DNA from: Bugulina stolonifera
Taxonomy: Eukaryota; Bryozoa; Gymnolaemata; Cheilostomatida; Bugulidae
Reading direction: 5' to 3'
DNA: 64,000 nucleotides
NCBI GenBank assembly: GCA_935421135.1
Contig: OW285190.1
Span: forward strand, 2,046,001-2,110,000
Below the pieces are notes generated by a model, which saw nothing but the letters and a program-made list of their open reading frames with translations, was not told where the DNA came from and searched no databases. Of the stretch, positions 33,774 to 45,299 are shown in pieces; the stretch's first letter is position 1, and the number at the start of each line of letters is the position of its first letter. The position numbers and the translations under genes are program-made.

Positions 33774-35600
33774 TTGAAGAATGCTAGGCGCGAGGACTTC
33801 CCTTTAGATGAAATAAAGGTGCAACGGACAGCTGCTGATAAACGAGCTCAAGAGCTTGAAGAGCTGAAACATTATGAAGATTTCATCTGTAAACTTCAAG
33901 AAAAAAACTTCATTGTGCAACAAAAAAAGATGGCAAATACACTATGGCTGATAGAAAAAGTGTTTACATGTGTGCACGTAAGCATGGACCCCTACACAAC
34001 ATTCCTGTCTTGAAAGATGTTTGTTTGAATGTTTGAATATGAGCTTTCCCCGCAGCCGTGTACACAAACTATCTGCAACATGGTTGATGAGATGGGGTTG
34101 CTATCTAAATTGCAAACTGCGGAAGCCATCATGTCAACCAACAATGTCAACCTGGCTTGGGATGTAACCTCTATCAATTCAGCTCATGTTAATGAGGTTC
34201 ATGTGAATACGGCAGCTGAGTCATTTCTTTTGGATGTCGCTACATTGCCTAGAGGAACCACAAAGGATTATTTGCATCGTATTACTAGTTCAATAGAATC
34301 TGTTGCTAGAGAGTATGCAAAGCATAAGTCTTGTCTTTGAGGTTTACCTTGGTGAGTTCAAGCAAAAAATTTCTTCTACTATGGGAGATAGGGCTGCTGT
34401 CGAGTTAGAAAAATATGTTGGCCATGACCTCCTCGATTTGAATTGCAATATACATCCGCTTGATAGCCCTGCTACTTCGTTTATTAAAGTGTGTAAACAG
34501 TTAGAAAGTGAAACAAATTCGGAGACATTGTTATATAGTGCCAACCCTGCTTGCGCAAAAATTATACCAAGTGTACATAAGATGCGATATGAACAGAAAG
34601 GAGATTCAATTGGCTTTAGGAATTTCTTACAAATCAAAGGTGTAGATTCCAAATTGCTTCTGAGATATATAGGTAATAGGTTCCATGTTTTGTTTGAGTT
34701 AGCTGCGAATTTGTATTACTTGAGAGATGTGCTAACCGAGTATTTTGTGAGCTTCTGCAATCAGAGTCTTTCCTATAGAAAGCAAATGATTTAAATTTGG
34801 CATCAACGCAGTGTCAATTGGTTGTATGTGGTCTCTTTGGGAAATGTCTCACTGGTCCTTGGAGGAAATGTTTGTACAGGCGCTCCGGCTTGAAAAATTT
34901 GAAAAGCTGCCCAATTCTTGCTTACATGGTCGACAAGTTGAAAGAGTTGATTAGCATTCCTCGTTTGTTGTGGGACTTCAGTTTCTGTTGGTCAATCTAC
35001 CTTTTGATCAATCAGCTCAGTATGCTAAAGTTGTGCAAATACTATCAGGTCTAATGCTGACCAGCAATCACTCAAGCGAGCTAATCTCATAGCCCAATCA
35101 TTTCTGGAAGTTGTGGAGCGACAAGCAGCAAGGTATCTGCCTGGTGGGGAGCGATTCAACCTTCCTGCAAATCTTGTGGTTGTGGGAGAGAATGCGCCGG
35201 TCGATGATATTACAGCGGAAACCACTTTAGGCTTTACGAATAACACCATGAGATGATGCCACACTGCAAGTGATTCGCATGTGTCAAGCAAGACTTCCGA
35301 TTCCTTCAACAAAACAACAGATTGGATAGAGCGCATATCTGTTACTGAGTTGATGAAAGTTTATGGTCAGGTCCGAGAACAAAAAGCCATCTCTAAAGTC
35401 CGTGCAAAGACCACCAAGCAGGAAATTGCAGCGCGGTTGAAAGCATGAGGGCAACAGTGTGCCAACCTGAATAAAAAAGGTCTGACTAGAAAGGTGAATG
35501 CGCTGCTGAGAGCCCCTTCTAACTTTGCTCAAGGTGTTCGTTCCATTGATGATTCCATTTCCCATGATCTTGTTGATGCTGCTTCAGTTATTGTGAATAA
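33774..35600 (+). pseudogene. Relic of an uncharacterised transposase-like ORF family
   Basis: Coding pieces in order: a Lys/Glu-rich helix (RAQELEELKHYEDFICKLQE, 33850); YELSPQPCTQTICNMVDEM and NVNLAWDVTSINSAHVNEVH (34030-34340); TMGDRAAVELEKYVGHDLLD, LNCNIHPLDSPATSFIKVCK, MRYEQKGDSIGFRNFLQIKG, LLRYIGNRFHVLFELAANLY (34360-34790); and 35090-35450, LEVVERQAARYLPGGERFNL with stops. The T-M-x-D-R-A, L-N-C-x-(L/I)-H-P-L-D and GNR(F/L)HVLF signatures are ones I recall from high-copy ORFs of sponges, cnidarians and molluscs. I cannot name the superfamily. It has several frameshifts and stops. Confidence 0.6.
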
Positions 35601-36628
35601 TCATTCTTCTTAGGTTTAAAAAGATTTTGTTTGGCTTTGGAATGAGGATGGCGTGGATTGTTTTGTATAACTATAGAGTTGAAAAAAGCGGGATTCGAAG
35701 CTTCGATATAAGGCGCTTTTTGGGTAGATGATTTCACAGATGCTGAGACTGTCGACGTTGAGCTTAAAGACTTTGTTGCTGATTTGCTTTGCAGAGATCT
35801 CTGGTTTGTGTAGGTTATTGTATGGGTTCTGCGTTAGTCGAGCATTTCAATGTTGTAGTGAGGTATTAGTTGAGATTTCTACTTTCTTGATTTGATTGAC
35901 TGTGTGGTACATGTATTATAGCTTGTAGTTTGTTCGTGGTACAGCTGTAAATTTTAATCATGCATTTATGTAGTTGATCTGAATAACCAATTTAGACAGT
36001 AAGATTTAACTCCTAATATATGCATATTAGCGATTCTAACTCATAATTTTATAATAAATTGTTCTCACAGCGGCACCGATGAGCAAGCTAATGCACTAAT
36101 GCACTATAAGCGGGTCTGCTATATGTGCGAGCACTGCTGATCGCCTTCTCTCACCTATTTCGATATTCTCCTGTCTTACGACCTCTCTTCTGTTCTGCTC
36201 CATGTGGTGCTTAGTATTTTAATTTAACTATGTAAATTGATGTCCAATGCTTAATTATGATTGTATTTTCCTTATGATATTATAATTGATTATTCACCAT
36301 ATTTTAATGCCATTTTTGAAAACAAACATCAAAAGTTTTACAATTTCTCCCATGAATATATTTATGATTATTTATGTTAAACAATATGGAGAGGCAAACA
36401 GTTTTAAGCTACCGAGTCAGGGGCTGGGTCTACTGTTGGACATAACTGTAGACATGGGACTGGTACATGTAATAAAAGCAGAAATTATTTGCATGATGAG
36501 AGTAACTATTGAACTTCTAAAACTAATGTTTGAATAGCAGCTGGGTAATTTTTATATGTCACAGATGTTGAAATGGATGTTTTATACCTGAATACTGCAT
36601 TCTGAAACTTTCTAATTTCAAGACAAGC
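35601..36628. other. No gene recognised
   Basis: AT-rich; an 83-codon open frame at 36286-36537 has low-complexity hydrophobic content and no family resemblance. Confidence 0.3.
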
Positions 36629-37400
36629 ATGAAAGTCACCATCATAGGCCATTCCTATATAACGAGGCTGAAGAAGGAATTAAAGGTGAGTTGCATAAAG
36701 CAATTAGTTGATAGTCTATAAATCTTTTCGTATCTTGTAACAGAAACCTAGAGTGGCACACATTCATCCTGCTTTCTAGTAATGTGAAAACCATCAAGTT
36801 ATTACAGAACAATCACTAGATTGGCATTTGAATGATTCACCAACACTGCTCGGGAAGCCAGGGGCTAGAATCAACAACTCACCCGTAAGTTAATACACTA
36901 TAATGGAATACAACAGTTGTTTTGTTGTTTCTGAACTACTATGTACTAGCAACACTGTCAAGCAGCCAATACTTGCATGACTTCAAATATAGTGCAGAGT
37001 TAGTCTGGTAGTGACACTCCTACTTCGCTTATTTAGTTTCAGATTCCGAATTTCTACGCTGATATTCTAGTGGTGCACTATGGTGGCAATGATTTTCCAC
37101 TTCATCCCCTCTCCTAACACCAGAGCAGCTAGCAGGTGCTTATATTGACAAATATCAGCCTTATGGGCGAATAATAGTTTTTTTTGTGGGGTGGTGCGCA
37201 GGACTAAGCCGCGTGGTCTGTCTCCTTCTTAGTATAGACAGCTTGCTGAGCGGTTTAATGATCAGCTTAGAATTACTTCTCAAATTCAGTATTGGGGGTT
37301 ACTGCAGTGTTGGGAAAGGGTGATAGAGGAGATTGTCATTGCTCATCACAGTGTACCCACTTCCTTGTCATCCTGATGGCTCACAATGTTAACAAGATGC
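36629..37400 (+). pseudogene. SGNH-hydrolase-like ORF relic
   Basis: 36629-36685 encodes MKVTIIGHSYITRLKKELK with a GTGAG donor (GHS in the place of the GDS nucleophile block). About 36809-36890 reads SLDWHLNDSPTLLGKPGARI. 37045-37110 reads FYADILVVHYGGNDFPLHPL, with the GND block of SGNH hydrolases. Further 37160-37400 has frame breaks (GGAQD, VNDQLRITSQIQYWG). Exon phases do not join cleanly, so it is decayed. Similar short SGNH-like ORFs are repetitive in sponges and cnidarians. Assignment rests on two short motifs. Confidence 0.4.
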
Positions 37401-38350
37401 GATTTACAACACATGTTGATTCAACAAGTATGCGGCGATGCTCAACTCTTTAAACTTCAAGTTAACCAGATCTTCAATATTAGACTTGGAAGGATTTCAA
37501 TTTTCTAGTTAAATCAATATTTTATCTTGATGATGGCCTCTTATACTTCTTGTATTGTCGTGACTTGATCTACGACATGTTAATACAACAATTTCTTTGC
37601 TATCCAAATGCCTGTCAAAAGATTTCTCAAATTAAGTTTTGCAAACTGCATAATTAGCCTATTTTATAAACCTAGATAGTATTCTATTAGAGCTGTACGA
37701 GTTTTAATTTTGACCTTGTGCAGTGCCGGCCATGTGCACTAGCAGTCAATGTGTCTAACATCAGCCATGCATCAGTCAGTTGAATTTTAGGTGGAATAGT
37801 AGTAATTGGTCTTTTAAGTCTATTAGCTGTTGGGTAGGCCTACAATTGCACAGTAACTAGAAACCAGTCTACATCATTTCTGTCAAAACAACTAATGTTA
37901 TTGATATTATAATGATAATTCAACATATTTGTATTGTTTTATCTCCAATAAAGTAGGTTATGGTGTGTACATATAGATAGATATGCTAGTGAAGAATTAA
38001 ATGCTACTGCACTGCCTGTGTGTAGGCCCGCAGCAGCTTTACAACTATTTAACTGGTTAGGCTTTACTCTTTGAGGATAATGTTGCGTCAGACTCAACGA
38101 GAGACTTCCTAGTAGTGTCAAAGAGGCCCCAGTTAGCAACGTTGCGTTTGCACATGCCCTGGATTATTACACTTGTCTACTCTTCCAAGTATGCTTTTTC
38201 CCACCTCTGGCCTCACCAAATCAGCGCTGCTGAAACAGCAATTAAACCTGAACCAGTGGCCCCACCGGGTTGTATGAGCTATTATATTTATCCTGAGTAG
38301 CTAATCTATACACTGGTTCAGTTCATTTTTACCAATTGGCTATTTCAATT
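37401..38350. other. No gene recognised
   Basis: AT-rich, only short frames without family resemblance. Confidence 0.3.
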
Positions 38351-38445
38351 AGTAGGCCAATTTCATTTGCATTTTATTCGAATAGGATTTACAAATAGTA
38401 TTTGTAAATCCTATTCGAATAAAATGCAAATGAAATTGGCCTACT
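38351..38445. repeat. Perfect 47-bp palindrome with a 1-nt centre
   Basis: Arm 38351-38397 (starting AGTAGGCCAATTTCATTTGC) is, by eye, an exact reverse complement of 38399-38445, with G38398 between. Both strands consequently start almost the same short open frame. It may be an assembly or amplification artefact, or a very young palindrome. Confidence 0.95.
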
Positions 38446-38952
38446 TGAGGGGACGCGCTTTCTCCACTTTGTCCAAAGCAAGACGAATAGTAACTATTGG
38501 TGGAAGAGCTGACCACAAAGCCGGTGGCCCTCAACTGCAGAATAAGAACTACTTTATATCCGAATGCCTGCTCAGGGGCGGATTTATGGGGGTGCAAATG
38601 CTCAACTCAATTTAGACAACAGAAGAGAAGAAATTTGTAAGCCCATGTAACACTTATGAAAGTTGTAGCAGGAAAGGTGAAGCCCTGTCTTAAGAAAACC
38701 CTATCTCTTTTGCACCCCCCCCCCCCTCCATTGCATGACTGGCCGGATTAGCCAGTGCTGCCCTCATTTTTTTTTTTTTCAATTTATTCTACTGAGACCC
38801 TCGAATGAGGTAAAAGTGTGGAACACGATAATACTGTGCTTAGGTAATGTTTGTTTTGCTTTTTTGTTATTATTTATGTATGAATGTGTATATATATATT
38901 TTTTTTTTAATCTATACACCTATCTGCTTAACACTGTTGTCAGCTCTTTAAT
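38446..38952. other. No gene; homopolymer tracts
   Basis: Contains a C13-type tract near 38717, a T14-type tract near 38768 and a TA/T tract near 38890. Such tracts are sequencing-sensitive. Confidence 0.6.
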
Positions 38953-40035
38953 TTAATCTCCTCTCACATCACGGATAGTTTTCGGCCAGAATGAATAATA
39001 AAAAGATTTTGAGCGAATGTATGGCACAAAAGTATTGGGATGTTGCCTGATGTTATGCCCACTTTGATAATTATGATCAAAGGGAGGCTCAATGCCTTCC
39101 GAGCACTTGAAAAAAAGATTCATTCTGGCACCCTTTCTTCGTTCCTTGAGGGATGATAAAAGTGTTTGTTCCCTTATGTGACTAAAACTCACCCTTCCTC
39201 TGATTTTAAAAATAAAACGAATGGCACTATTCTGAATTTTTTCTAGGAGTTTTATTTCTCATTTTAGGTATGGATCCCAGACAGAGGAGGCATATTCTAA
39301 GACGGGTCTTACCAAGGAAAAATATGCAATTCGCCGTGTTGGAGTGTCAGCATGCTTTAATACTCGTCTTAGCATTGGCCTTAGCTGCAATGTTCTCTAT
39401 GTGCAAGTTCCATTTAAGATTGTGTTGTAGTTGAAGTCCAAGATAAGTGTGTGAAATTACTTTGGATAATGTTTGGCCTTCTAAAACATATTTTGATTGA
39501 TTATCTTGCTTTCCTATTTGTAAATAAAAACACTTATTTACATTAAACACCATTTGCCATTGATGGGACCATCTTTCTAAACTGGTTAGATCTGTTTGAA
39601 ACAAATGAGTATTGTTTGAAGTATTATAGAGAAGAACATCGTCAGCACAAAGGCGACAATGTGATCTAATTGTTGTTGGCAAATCGTTAACATATATTAG
39701 AAAAAGAAGAGGACCTAGGACGGAGCCCTGGGGGACACCCGAAACCACATTGTTCGTCGGAGACTTGTGCTCATCTATCATAACAAACTGCTTCCTATCC
39801 TGTAACAAACTAGCAAGCCACAAAACTATTATATTATACCTATCTTTCTTATATTGGAGAGTAATTTACGATGGTTGACCTTGTCGAATGCCTTAGAAAA
39901 ATCAAGGATAATAGTGTCAACTACAGAGCCATTATCCACCAGTGATGCAATATGACCAGTAGTATAGGCCAGTTGAGTCTCACAGGATCTGCCGGAGAGA
40001 AAGCCATGTTGGCCCTTATTCTATTGAAAAAGGGC
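38953..40035 (-). pseudogene. LINE reverse transcriptase relic (CR1/Jockey-like), 5' truncated
   Basis: On the minus strand, from about 40030: GQHGFLSGRSCETQLAY, VVDTIILDFSKAFDKVNHRK (first palm block), frame slip, then VVSGVPQGSVLGPLLFLIYV (B block), HCRLCADDVLLYN (catalytic CADD instead of the usual F/YADD), WQMVFNVNKC, HTYLGLQLQHNLKW, then more slips, VRPVLEYASSVWDPY-like sequence, and a C-terminus SHIREQTLLSSLKERRKGAR, IRSKSFYYSFWPKTIRDVRG. Order and spacing fit the RT plus C-terminal tail of CR1/Jockey-type LINEs. About four frameshifts, and the 5' half is absent. Confidence 0.85.
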
Positions 40036-40842
40036 CAACATTACTCCCATTTCCAGATACAATTCAAACAAGTGTTATTCTAATTATGAACGTTTGAATA
40101 AACAGGTGTTTTAAAAAGTACACTTACTACTATGTAGAACTCATCCACCTCGACAAATTCAATTTTTATGCAATTTCTATTTTTAAAATAAAATAAAAAA
40201 TATTTAAACATTCACATTGAAATTCATTTAATGATGTTTTGAAGCGAGAAATGCGCTCTGCACGACTCAGCGAATTTGGTTTGAACTGCTTGTAATAATT
40301 ATCTCTATAAATAACACATTTACGCCCTAGGATAAAGCACATTTGATGTAAAAACCCAAATTGTAACTGATTACCTGCTTGTGTTACCTTAGTGTTCCCT
40401 GTGCGAGCGCGCGCTTTTGTTCGTTGCGGAAAACAGTTCAGTTGATACAGCTGTCGGCTAACTTATCCCTCAAAGAACTCTTTAACGACAAATTCAATAT
40501 ACATTTTTTGATTTGAATTTTTTAATTTTTAACTTTTCTGCATTTTAACCCAAAGAATGCTACTGATGTTTATAAACAACAAACCATCGACTTATGTAGA
40601 TGCTCGTGTAGTCCACTAACGTCGGAAGTAAGTCCCGCCTTTGCTCTTCTTCACAACCTTTGTACAATTATTATTATAGTCTTGGGAGCGTGCTAGAGCT
40701 CAGGTTAGTTTTTGTTTGCATACTGGTTGTAAAGTTCTGCACTGAACTTTACGGTTGTGTGGTCTTTTTAGAGTTAGGTACAACGAGGAACTTGTTGGAT
40801 ATTGTGAATGAACGAGAAATAACTTCTGTTACTGTACTTTAT

Positions 40843-41259
40843 CTTGCTTCCCAAATTTTAGAAATGACTTGACTTGTTGACTTGCAAGTCGACTTGGACC
40901 AACTCTGATATTTAGATATAAACTGTTTCATTTTTTCATAAGTTTCCTTGTGTAAATTGTCTACACTCTACTCATGATTGTTATTTTTAAACACAGGTTT
41001 AATGATTTTTAATGGGAATTTATACGGGACATGCATAGAAAATAGTAAAGACTTTACTATTTTCTATGCATGTCCCGTATAAATTCCCATTAAAAATCAT
41101 TAAACCTGTGTTTAAAAATAACAATCATGAGTAGAGTGTAGACAATTTACACAAGGAAACTTATGAAAAAATGAAACAGTTTATATCTAAATATCAGAGT
41201 TGGTCCAAGTCGACTTGCAAGTCAACAAGTCAAGTCATTTCTAAAATTTGGGAAGCAAG
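40843..41259. repeat. Perfect 208-bp palindrome with a 1-nt centre across the left end of a hAT element
   Basis: 40843-41050 is, by eye, an exact reverse complement of 41052-41259 with A41051 as centre. The right arm contains ~135 bp of flank, the 8-bp duplication and the first 65 bp of the hAT element at 41195. The left arm mirrors all of it. Confidence 0.95.
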
Positions 41260-42849
41260 TCAAGTCCAAGTCAAGTCAGTGCTGTCTCAAGTCAAGTCAG
41301 CCGTCATGCAAGTCACAAGTCAAGTCCAAATGCAAGTCAAGTGGAAGACAACTTCAAAAAATTCTACATTTTCCAAAACATCACTTTTTTCTTTTAGTAG
41401 GCATTCCAATTCATGAAAAGCCTATGCCAAGGTGTAGCAGTGCAGGTACATGTATGTTATGCAATCATGGTAAAGAACTAGTCTATATAAGTAGTATATT
41501 GGCACTACGGTCGAGACTGGTCATATAGTAGCCTATTATATACTGTATATTAAAATAGTAGTACAGTGTTACATAGCATATAAACAGCACATGGTACAGC
41601 ACAGAGTATCCTCTGGCCAGTCCTGCAATTCAACCCTAGTAATTATTGTAATGGTTTTTGGGTTTTGGTGTGGTCGTCCTGAGACGACTCCCGAGTCCAA
41701 AATGAAGTGCCTATGTGTGGTGCTAGGCCTTCTCATTACATGAAAGATTAACAGGTACTAGTAGTCAAGGAACTACCAAAGACGACCCATATGGTCCCGA
41801 GTCAATGCTTGTTTGCTATACTAAGAAAAAGAGTGATCCGACCTAGTAGGCAGTTCATGTTGCAAGGTCGAGGACCTTAACAACTAGAATGACCTATCTA
41901 CGAAGTGAAAGTCTCTATATATAAGTATAGAAGTGTCTTTATTGGGATCCAAGCATGAACTGTGACAACAAACATAAAAACAATGTCCTTTATACAGTGA
42001 TAGAACTTCCGGAGGAAGTTCCAGTAAAAAGGCTAATGTAGGGTCGTCCGGAAACTGTGCAACAACATGGTGGCCGGAAGCCCGATAGCCGACCCAAAAT
42101 AGGTCGGGTTTGACAAAAGATGCTTAAAATCATCTAGATCATATGCAAAATCAATATGAAGTATTTCTGAGAGGTCGGGCCTCTTTACATGGGTATAAAA
42201 AGCAGTATAATGACTCAGTAAGGCTTTATACAGGTATGTGATTGATATGTAATTATCACTGTATGGTTAGACATGCATAACGATGTAGGTATGAATACCA
42301 AAACAACTAAGTGCAAAAGAACAAGTGTTAGATGAGTAGTGCTGTGGCAACTACTAAGCACTTAGGGTGCTATAAGGTCCATCAGGGTGACTGGAGTCGT
42401 ATGTACAAATGTCCTGAACCATTACATTATTGCACTGTACATTGTGTTCACTACTTACACCACACCTATGCTACACTTACACTACTTGCACTGTGTGTAG
42501 TTGTGACTATGCATTGTGTAGTCTCACGTACACACAGCCTAGATATTGCCTGAGTTGTGTGTCTTCATAGCTAACCTTGATATACTCTGAGTGCTGTTAA
42601 TAGCACTGATCTAGTACAAATAATAAATAGGTAGGCAATTGAGACCTTTTTTCCATGTTGGCTAAACACTGTACTGTATATTTGCCAAATTGACTTGGCA
42701 GAACCCAAGTCAAAATCGCAAGTCATTCATGTGTCCAAGTTAAGTCACATTGATGCGCAAGTCAAAGTCAAGTTAAGTTGGCAAGTCCAACTCAAATCGA
42801 CTTGTAACTTGACTTGATAAGTCAAATCTATGACTTGGACCCAGCTCTG
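41195..42849. mobile_element. Non-autonomous hAT-like element, 1,655 bp, 8-bp target duplication
   Basis: Left end CAGAGTTGGTCCAAGTC and right end (reversed) CAGAGCTGGGTCCAAGTC form inverted repeats, flanked by CTAAATAT at 41187-41194 and 42850-42857. An 8-bp duplication and a CAGAG start are typical of hAT. Both subterminal regions are packed with CAAGTC/GACTTG motifs (41210-41340 and 42690-42840), likely transposase-binding repeats. The interior has no transposase frame. Confidence 0.85.
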
Positions 42850-42857
42850 CTAAATAT

Positions 42858-43600
42858 TACTCAAATTAATTATGATTATGAAACATACCTTGACGTCCTT
42901 AAGGCCAAGTTTACTTTACTATTTAATAACTTTCTATTTCTACTATTCTCTACTATTTGATTTGTGTGAGCAACAGCATTGCTCTGCGCTCTCTCAACAC
43001 AAACTGAACCTGTCAATCCCAACCCGCGGCAACAGCAACACCAATGACACCACCACAGGACCCATGTCGCGCACCCATGTCTGATCCAGAATATAAAATT
43101 CTCTTTGTGTCGCAATATTGTTGGGTGCCATCAAGGCAGTGTAGAGGATTTGGATTAAATTGATAAATTATATAAACATTTTGGTACAGTGTACCTAAAT
43201 TTGATGCAATATGTGTTTCCTTTGATATGTTTCTTTATGAATACATTACAGTGCGAAGTTCATTAATGTTAAATGTACAAACCAAATGCCTTTGTCTAAC
43301 TTAATTATTTCCCCAGTACAGACAGTAACAGAGTTTCCTTGTAAATATTAGGTATGACTAATACCTCTATGAATGAGGCATATTGCTATGTAGTGCTAAA
43401 CTATCTTTGTGAGTTATAGAAAACAAATTATTAAATTCTCCCACCTAAATTTTTCTTGAAAATTTACGATAAAGAGCTTAAAATGTAAAAAAAAGAAAAA
43501 TTAATATAGATTATGTTCTAAAATAATGAAAACCAATAAAATGGACGAATAATACATGATGAACATAAATGTAAACATGGGCTCCAGGTACGCTTGATGC
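42858..43600. other. No gene recognised
   Basis: Spacer between the hAT element and the BEL/Pao relic; AT-rich. Confidence 0.3.
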
Positions 43601-43607
43601 ATAATAG

Positions 43608-45291
43608 TTATTTGCTTAGAATTAGTATTAGTTTTTGAATTGGTCTTGTCAGTATGGTACAGTTGCCGTCTCGTTTACAGGTAGCGGTGCTCATATGCTC
43701 ACTTGTAGCCAGTCTAATAGTCACAGATCTCACTAGTCTACCGGCCCCAACTTTAACATTCTCAACAACTCCCGTTTTCCAATTTTTCCGTCCCATATTC
43801 TCGTCCATAGCTGCTACAATGTCTCCTACCTTGAGATTGTGGGAGGGGTTCTTCCACTTCTGTCTTGTTTCAATAGTAGTCAGATAATCTATTCACTGTC
43901 CCCAAAACTCCTGTACAAACTGTTGCGACTTTTTAAACATCTGATGTCCGTATATATCATTATTTGTTGTTTCCCCGAGTTTCCTTGGATGTAACTATCT
44001 GGCTTGGCTTCATGGTCAGAAGGTGCTGAGGTGTTATTACCTTTTCATCAGGGCCGTCCAGGTTTGCTATGGTGAGTAGTTTGCTGTTCATAACCTTTGC
44101 CACCTCATACATTGAAGCTCTCAGAAATTTTGTATCTATTCTGGTTGCATATTTTCCTTTCATTTTGTTAAAGATATTCCGTATTGTTCCAATCTCTCGC
44201 TCCCACACTCCTTGATGGCTTGCATCTGGTGTACTAGTTCTGAATTGGATGTGGGATAATGCGGATTTTGCACTCATGAAGTTTGTGCCATTATCGCTGT
44301 ATATAGTCGACACTGGCCCTCGAATGCTTTCTAGGCACTGAAAGGCTTGTATGAAACCGTCAGTGAACAAATCCTTTACAACTTCAATATGTATGGCCCT
44401 TGAGTACATGCATGTAAATACTCTGCACCATCGTTTGACCTCTGATCGTCTTTCTTTTACTATAAAATGACCAACCGTGTCCACACCGATGTGGGTAAAT
44501 GGTGGTGAAGGCTCCACTCTATCTCTCGGCAGCAGTCCCATCTGTTGAGCGATTGGTGACCTACGAAGTTTCTTACATGTTACACATTTACTTATGCATG
44601 ACTTGTTTAGGCAGTGTGCACTTACCATCCAGAATCCGCTCTGTCTCAGTGAGGCTTGGGTGAATATTCTTCCTTGGTGATGAACCTTTGAGTGGTGGTG
44701 ACTGGTGAGTAGATTTGCCAGCCAGGAATCTTTGCTGATTATCCTCGGCTGCGCCTCTTCGGACGTAAACACTGATGATTTTACGGCCCGGCTACCGACT
44801 CTCATGAGTCCTAAGTCATCTAGAAATGGTGAGAGTTGACTGATTCTACTTCTGTTACTTATAGATCTACCAGCTTTCAATGCTAAGATTTCTTCAGGGA
44901 AGTGCTTCTGCTGATCCGTTTTGATAAGAAGCGTCTCTGTATCAATGAGATCTTCTCTAGTGCCATCCTGTAGCTTCCATATAGGTTTTACGTTCTGCTT
45001 TCCTCTCTTCACGATTAACCTCACTTGGGTGACACCTCTGATGAGGCTATGCCAGGTAGAGAAATTTTTTACTTTGACTACGTCCCGTCTTTCCGTCAGT
45101 GTTGTGCTTTTTACATGCACTTCGGGTTGGTTATCAAGCATTTGTGTCATATCTTCTTCCCAAAGAAATTTGGGCCCTGAATACCAGCAGGAATCTATCA
45201 AATTCCTTACAGACGATCCTCTGGAGGCTGTGTCTGCAGGGTTCAGCTTGTCACTGTTTTGGAATGGGGAATCTAGATATGTATGTCGCAC
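43608..45291 (-). pseudogene. BEL/Pao LTR retrotransposon relic: integrase and C-terminal domain
   Basis: On the minus strand a 443-codon frame (45291 to 43960) starts in the RNase H/integrase linker (NPADTASRGSSVRNLIDSCW, GPKFLW). It has a zinc-binding HHCC region (HHHSKVHHQGR ... CISKCVTCKKL), then the integrase core with the DDE triad in place: FTHIGVDTVGHF, TIYSDNGTNFMSAKS, GVWEREIGTIRNIF. After a frameshift near 43960 and a stop in WGQ*ID, the DUF5641-type tail follows: NPSHNLKVGDIVAAMDEN, GRKNWKTGVVENVKVGAGRL, LTRPIQKLILI (to ~43620). This order is diagnostic for BEL/Pao. Gag, protease and RT are not seen to the right (45300 on), and no LTRs were identified. Confidence 0.88.
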
Positions 45292-45299
45292 AGTAGTTT

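Noticed and set aside
35690..35730. Possible tRNA T-arm (GGGATTCGAAGC)
   Set aside because: No matching acceptor stem, D-arm or anticodon arm at the right distances; no tRNA found anywhere in the window.
40008..40039. 10-bp-arm hairpin (GTTGGCCCTT ... AAGGGCCAAC) as a terminator
   Set aside because: Lies at the truncated 5' edge of a LINE relic in eukaryotic DNA; bacterial-type terminators do not apply, and arms are short.
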